Source: Paracoccus onubensis
GTDB lineage: Bacteria; Pseudomonadota; Alphaproteobacteria; Rhodobacterales; Rhodobacteraceae
Direction: 5' to 3'
NCBI RefSeq assembly: GCF_003591515.1
Contig: NZ_QZCG01000014.1
Coordinates: 62,001-126,000, forward strand
DNA: 64,000 bases
Below the pieces are notes generated by a model. It had not been told where the DNA came from. It searched no databases and saw only the letters and a list, made by a program, of their open reading frames with translations. The position numbers were made by a program, and so were the translations under genes. Every line of letters begins with the position of its first letter. Positions within the stretch are counted from its first letter, which is position 1. Below, in pieces: positions 61,379 through 64,000 of this stretch.

Positions 61379-62286
61379 TCCCGCTGCGGCAGCTCTGCGG
61401 CACGGCGGTTGCCCTGATGCTTGCCGGAGCTGTTCACGCACAGGAACCAGCCCCTAAACCCGCCGAGGATCAGGGGGCTTACAATCGCGGGACAAGGCCG
61501 CCCGACAAGCCCGTGGAAACGCCGGACGATCCCTCGGCAACCCGGCCTTCTGCAACTGAACCCTCTGCAACCGGGTTGACGGACGGAATCTGGCCGCGGG
61601 GAACGGATATCTCGCAGGACGAAAACGGGCAAGAAGACGGGACCGGATCACAGAAAGATAGGGTTGAGAAGAAAAAGAATGGCGGGACCAAAACGGCACG
61701 CGAACGCCCACGCGAAAGCGATCAGGAATATGCCGCCTGCCGGCTGGCGCTTTCGCATCTGGGAACCGTCTATGAAGAACGCCCCGAAATCACCGAAAAG
61801 GACAATCCGGATTGCGGCATCGCAAAACCTTTGCATGTGACCGAAATCCTGCCCGGGCTCGAACTTGAAGGCGGTGCGATCATGCGCTGCGATACCGCGC
61901 GGGCGCTTGGGTTCTGGGCACAGGAGTTTCTGCGCCCGGCATCGGTCAGTCTTCCCGGCTCACCACGGCTGACTGCGTTGCAGCTTGGTACGCATTACGA
62001 CTGTCGGGCGCGGAACGGAACCGGAGAGAACCAGCCGAAACTCTCGGAACATGCGCTTGGCAATGCGATCGACATCGCCGGTTTCGTCTTCGACCAGGGC
62101 CCGCCCGTTCCGGTTGAACCGCGCGAGGATAGCGGCGATCTTTACGAGGCGTTCCAACGCGCGGCACGGGCGACGGCCTGTCTGTATTTCTCTACCGTGC
62201 TCGGGCCGGGATCGAACGCGGCGCATGACGACCATCTGCATCTTGATGTAATCTCGCGCAAGAATGGCTGGAGATTGTGCCAGTAA
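61375..62286 (+). CDS. Extensin-like family protein, secreted
   Basis: A 303-residue protein with a signal peptide ending about residue 22 (LAGAVHAQE), a charged low-complexity region (about residues 23-115, with PSATRPSATEPSATG near-repeats), and a C-terminal Extensin_2-like domain (about 120-303). SEHALGNAIDIAGF and HDDHLHLDV resemble the metal-binding motifs of M15/LAS peptidases, so an enzyme acting on cell-wall peptides is plausible. It starts inside the L,D-transpeptidase stop (ATGA), supporting a cell-wall role. Confidence 0.87.
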   Translation: MIPLRQLCGTAVALMLAGAVHAQEPAPKPAEDQGAYNRGTRPPDKPVETPDDPSATRPSATEPSATGLTDGIWPRGTDISQDENGQEDGTGSQKDRVEKKKNGGTKTARERPRESDQEYAACRLALSHLGTVYEERPEITEKDNPDCGIAKPLHVTEILPGLELEGGAIMRCDTARALGFWAQEFLRPASVSLPGSPRLTALQLGTHYDCRARNGTGENQPKLSEHALGNAIDIAGFVFDQGPPVPVEPREDSGDLYEAFQRAARATACLYFSTVLGPGSNAAHDDHLHLDVISRKNGWRLCQ

Positions 62287-62305
62287 CCCGCGGGGGTGAG
62301 AAACC

Positions 62306-62956
62306 ATGACGATCACGATCACCGCCTTTGAATCCTCGCCCGATGGTGGCAAGGGTCTGGCACGTGACATGCGTATCCGCTGGGCGCTTGAAGAGGTGGG
62401 GCTGCCCTATGAGATTCGCCTTTTGTCATTCAGGGCGATGAAGGAGCCCGCCCATCTTGCGCGCCATCCTTTCGGGCAGATCCCGACCTATGAGGAAGAC
62501 GGTCTTACCCTGTTCGAATCCGGGGCGATCCTGTTCCATATCGCGCAGCATCATGCCGGCCTGCTTCCGGATGATGCCGATGCGCGGGCACGTGCGATCA
62601 CATGGCTCTTTGCCGCGCTCAATACGGTGGAACCGCCGATCGTCGAACTGGAACAGGCGCCATATGCAGAGGGTGACAGACCCTGGCACAAGGAACGCCT
62701 GCCTCTTATGCGGGACCGTGTCCGCACCCGGCTGGATCAGCTTTCCAGCCATCTTGGCGACGGCGAATGGCTTGACGGCGCCGCGTTCAGTGCCGGTGAT
62801 CTCATGATGGTGCTGGTGCTGCGGCGGTTGGAAGGCTCGGGTCTACTGGAGGAATATCCGGACCTGTCTGCCTATGTCGCCCGCGGCGAAGCGCGGCCGG
62901 CCTATCAACGGGCCTATGCCGATCAATTGGCCGTTTTCAAGGCAGCTGCGGATTAG
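62306..62956 (+). CDS. Glutathione S-transferase family protein
   Basis: A 216-residue GST. The N-terminal thioredoxin-fold part (about residues 1-82) includes HPFGQIPTYEEDGLTLFESGAI in the glutathione-binding position, and the C-terminal helical domain has FSAGDLMMV, a conserved family box. It has no signal peptide. It lies 19 bp after the extensin-like gene, so it may be co-transcribed. Its stop codon TAG is the end of repeat copy F. Confidence 0.9.
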   Translation: MTITITAFESSPDGGKGLARDMRIRWALEEVGLPYEIRLLSFRAMKEPAHLARHPFGQIPTYEEDGLTLFESGAILFHIAQHHAGLLPDDADARARAITWLFAALNTVEPPIVELEQAPYAEGDRPWHKERLPLMRDRVRTRLDQLSSHLGDGEWLDGAAFSAGDLMMVLVLRRLEGSGLLEEYPDLSAYVARGEARPAYQRAYADQLAVFKAAAD

Positions 62957-63095
62957 AGCCTGTCGCGCTGAATCGGAAACGCCGGTTTTTGCGTCCCGCG
63001 ATGGCCGGGGGCCAACCCCCGGACCCCCGAGGTATTTGGACAAAGAAGAAGGGGAAAAGGAAAGGACACGAATCCGGGGAGGCGCGACATGTTCC
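62953..63095. repeat. Dispersed hairpin repeat, copy F
   Basis: Begins TTAGAGCCTGTCGCGC at the GST stop, then AATCGGAAACGCCGG, GCGTCCCGCGATGGCCGG, the hairpin, CCCCCGAGGTATTTGGAC and AAAGAAGAAG. The right end (GGCGCGACATGTTC) is a degenerate inverted repeat of the left. The order is the same as in B. It lies between convergent GST and rplQ genes, next to the rplQ terminator. Confidence 0.85.
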
Positions 63096-63124
63096 GGGAG
63101 CATTACCCGATCAATGGCACAAAC

Positions 63125-63156
63125 GAAAAGCCCGCCGCTGAGCAATCAGCGACGGG
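63125..63156 (-). terminator. Rho-independent terminator of rplQ
   Basis: CCCGCCGCTGA (63131-63141) pairs with TCAGCGACGGG (63146-63156) over 11 bp with one wobble and loop GCAA. On the minus strand the stem is followed by CTTTTCG. It ends the ribosomal-protein/rpoA transcript. Confidence 0.87.
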
Positions 63157-63186
63157 TTGATCTGATTTCCTGATGATCGGAGCGGA

Positions 63187-63612
63187 TCAGCTATCGTCTT
63201 CGGCGGAGTCTTCGGCGTCGAGACGTTCACGATCGGCGGCACCCTTGGCATCCGGATCGCGGTCCACCAGTTCGATAATGGCCATCGGAGCCATGTCGCC
63301 ATAGCGGAAACCGGCCTTCAGCACACGGACATAGCCGCCCTGACGGTCCTTGTAACGCTCACCCAGCGTCTCGAACAGCTTGGCGACATGGATATCCTGC
63401 TTGAGCTGGGAAGCAGCCTGACGGCGCGCATGCAGATCGCCGCGCTTGGCCAGCGTGATCAGTTTTTCAACGATCGGGCGCAGTTCCTTGGCCTTGGGCA
63501 GCGTGGTCTTGATCTGCTCATGCTCGATCAACGAGCCGGCCATATTGGCGAACAGCGCCTTGCGATGCTCATGAGTACGGTTAAGGCGGCGATAGCCGCG
63601 GGCGTGACGCAT
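63187..63612 (-). CDS. rplQ: 50S ribosomal protein L17
   Basis: A 141-residue ribosomal protein. MRHARGYRRLNRTHEHRKAL is the conserved N-terminus and MAPMAIIELVDRD the conserved late stretch. The tail (DAKGAADRERLDAEDSAEDD) is acidic, as in other Rhodobacteraceae. It is the last gene of the rpoA-rplQ end of the alpha operon, 124 bp after rpoA. Confidence 0.97.
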   Translation of the reverse strand: MRHARGYRRLNRTHEHRKALFANMAGSLIEHEQIKTTLPKAKELRPIVEKLITLAKRGDLHARRQAASQLKQDIHVAKLFETLGERYKDRQGGYVRVLKAGFRYGDMAPMAIIELVDRDPDAKGAADRERLDAEDSAEDDS

Positions 63613-63695
63613 TTCATTTCTCCATTAACGTCTTTTTGCTTTGTCCGGCGGCCCATGCGTGCGGGCTGCTCTCCTTGGGGCGGAATGCCCGGGTT

Positions 63696-63725
63696 TGAGA
63701 GAGGCGGATAAACCGCCTCGTCTCA
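63696..63725. promoter_or_regulatory. Hairpin between rpoA and rplQ
   Basis: TGAGA-GAGGCGG (63696-63707) pairs with CCGCCTC-G-TCTCA (63713-63725) around a 5-nt loop, with a single bulge. No T run follows on the minus strand. It may protect the rpoA message or adjust the rpoA/rplQ ratio. Confidence 0.55.
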
Positions 63726-63736
63726 GAAGTCCACGA

Positions 63737-64000
63737 TCAGAACTGATCGTCGAAACGCTTGGCCAGATCCTCGATATTCTCGGGCGGCCATTCGGCAACA
63801 TCCATGCCCAGATGCAGCCCCATGCCCGACAGCACTTCCTTGATCTCGTTCAGGGATTTGCGGCCGAAATTCGGGGTGCGAAGCATCTCTGCCTCGGTCT
63901 TCTGGATCAGATCGCCGATATAGACGATATTGTCGTTCTTCAGGCAGTTTGCCGAACGAACCGACAATTCCAGCTCGTCCACCTTCTTGAGCAGGCGCGG
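63737..64000 (-). CDS. rpoA: RNA polymerase alpha subunit, C-terminal part (5' end outside window)
   Basis: The frame is open to the window edge and ends at TGA 63739-63737. These about 87 residues are the alpha C-terminal domain: LELSVRSANCLKNDNIVYIG followed by GDLIQKTEAEMLRTPNFGRKS, the surface that contacts UP elements and activators. The C-terminal tail ends AKRFDDQF. The assembly domain lies beyond the edge. Confidence 0.97.
   Translation of the reverse strand, partial: PRLLKKVDELELSVRSANCLKNDNIVYIGDLIQKTEAEMLRTPNFGRKSLNEIKEVLSGMGLHLGMDVAEWPPENIEDLAKRFDDQF

Overview
The window is a stretch of GC-rich alphaproteobacterial chromosome. The gene content points to Rhodobacterales, probably close to Paracoccus: a CcrM-type GANTC methyltransferase, aerobic-type cobaltochelatase CobS/CobT, a ChvE-GguABC sugar transporter with GbpR, two TRAP-type permeases, a Hint-domain protein, and the rpoA-rplQ end of the ribosomal cluster. 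The genus is inferred from gene content only. No rRNA, tRNA, CRISPR array, prophage or transposase gene was seen.

Layout. 1-3.4 kb: 3' end of an aldehyde dehydrogenase with its DUF779 partner, argC, an EamA exporter and a small lipoprotein. 3.8-11.7 kb: LysR regulator, hydantoinase/oxoprolinase A and B, then a complete TRAP transporter (dctP-dctQ-dctM). 11.9-17 kb: RND efflux pump and adaptor, divergent from a TetR regulator with a palindromic operator between them. 17.1-18.1 kb: a formylglycine-generating enzyme with both catalytic cysteines. 18.3-24.3 kb: phosphate regulon pstSCAB-phoU-phoB behind a four-unit Pho box; phoR is not here. 24.6-31 kb: a small orphan membrane protein, cobS-cobT, a Hint-domain protein, YqgE and a DsbD-N-like secreted protein. 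31.2-43.1 kb: an eleven-gene minus-strand operon for uptake and oxidative (De Ley-Doudoroff) catabolism of D-galactose, and probably L-arabinose, divergent from gbpR. 43.3-48.5 kb: RND pump with two adaptors. 48.7-56 kb: hydrolase, aldo/keto reductase, YbaK-like deacylase, a small conserved-looking protein, lytic transglycosylase, an Fsr-like MFS transporter translationally coupled to a sulfotransferase-GT90 fusion, and allA. 56.4-58.2 kb: rnhB and ccrM, the latter with two GANTC sites in its leader. 58.4-63 kb: an orphan DctM-like permease, an L,D-transpeptidase, an extensin-like protein and a glutathione S-transferase. 63.2-64 kb: rplQ and the 3' end of rpoA.

The most unusual non-coding signal is a dispersed GC-hairpin repeat of about 90-140 bp, six copies (A-F), sharing a CCCCCGAGGTATTT-N4/5-AAAGAAGAAG-like core. 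Five copies sit between convergent genes, and the other four convergent junctions carry ordinary hairpin terminators instead. In four copies the outer TAGAGC end supplies the TAG stop codon of the neighbouring gene. This fits a mobile or amplified element adopted as a bidirectional terminator. Other points of note are the sulfotransferase-GT90 fusion, the ccrM leader, the Pho box and matching hairpins after pstS and chvE.
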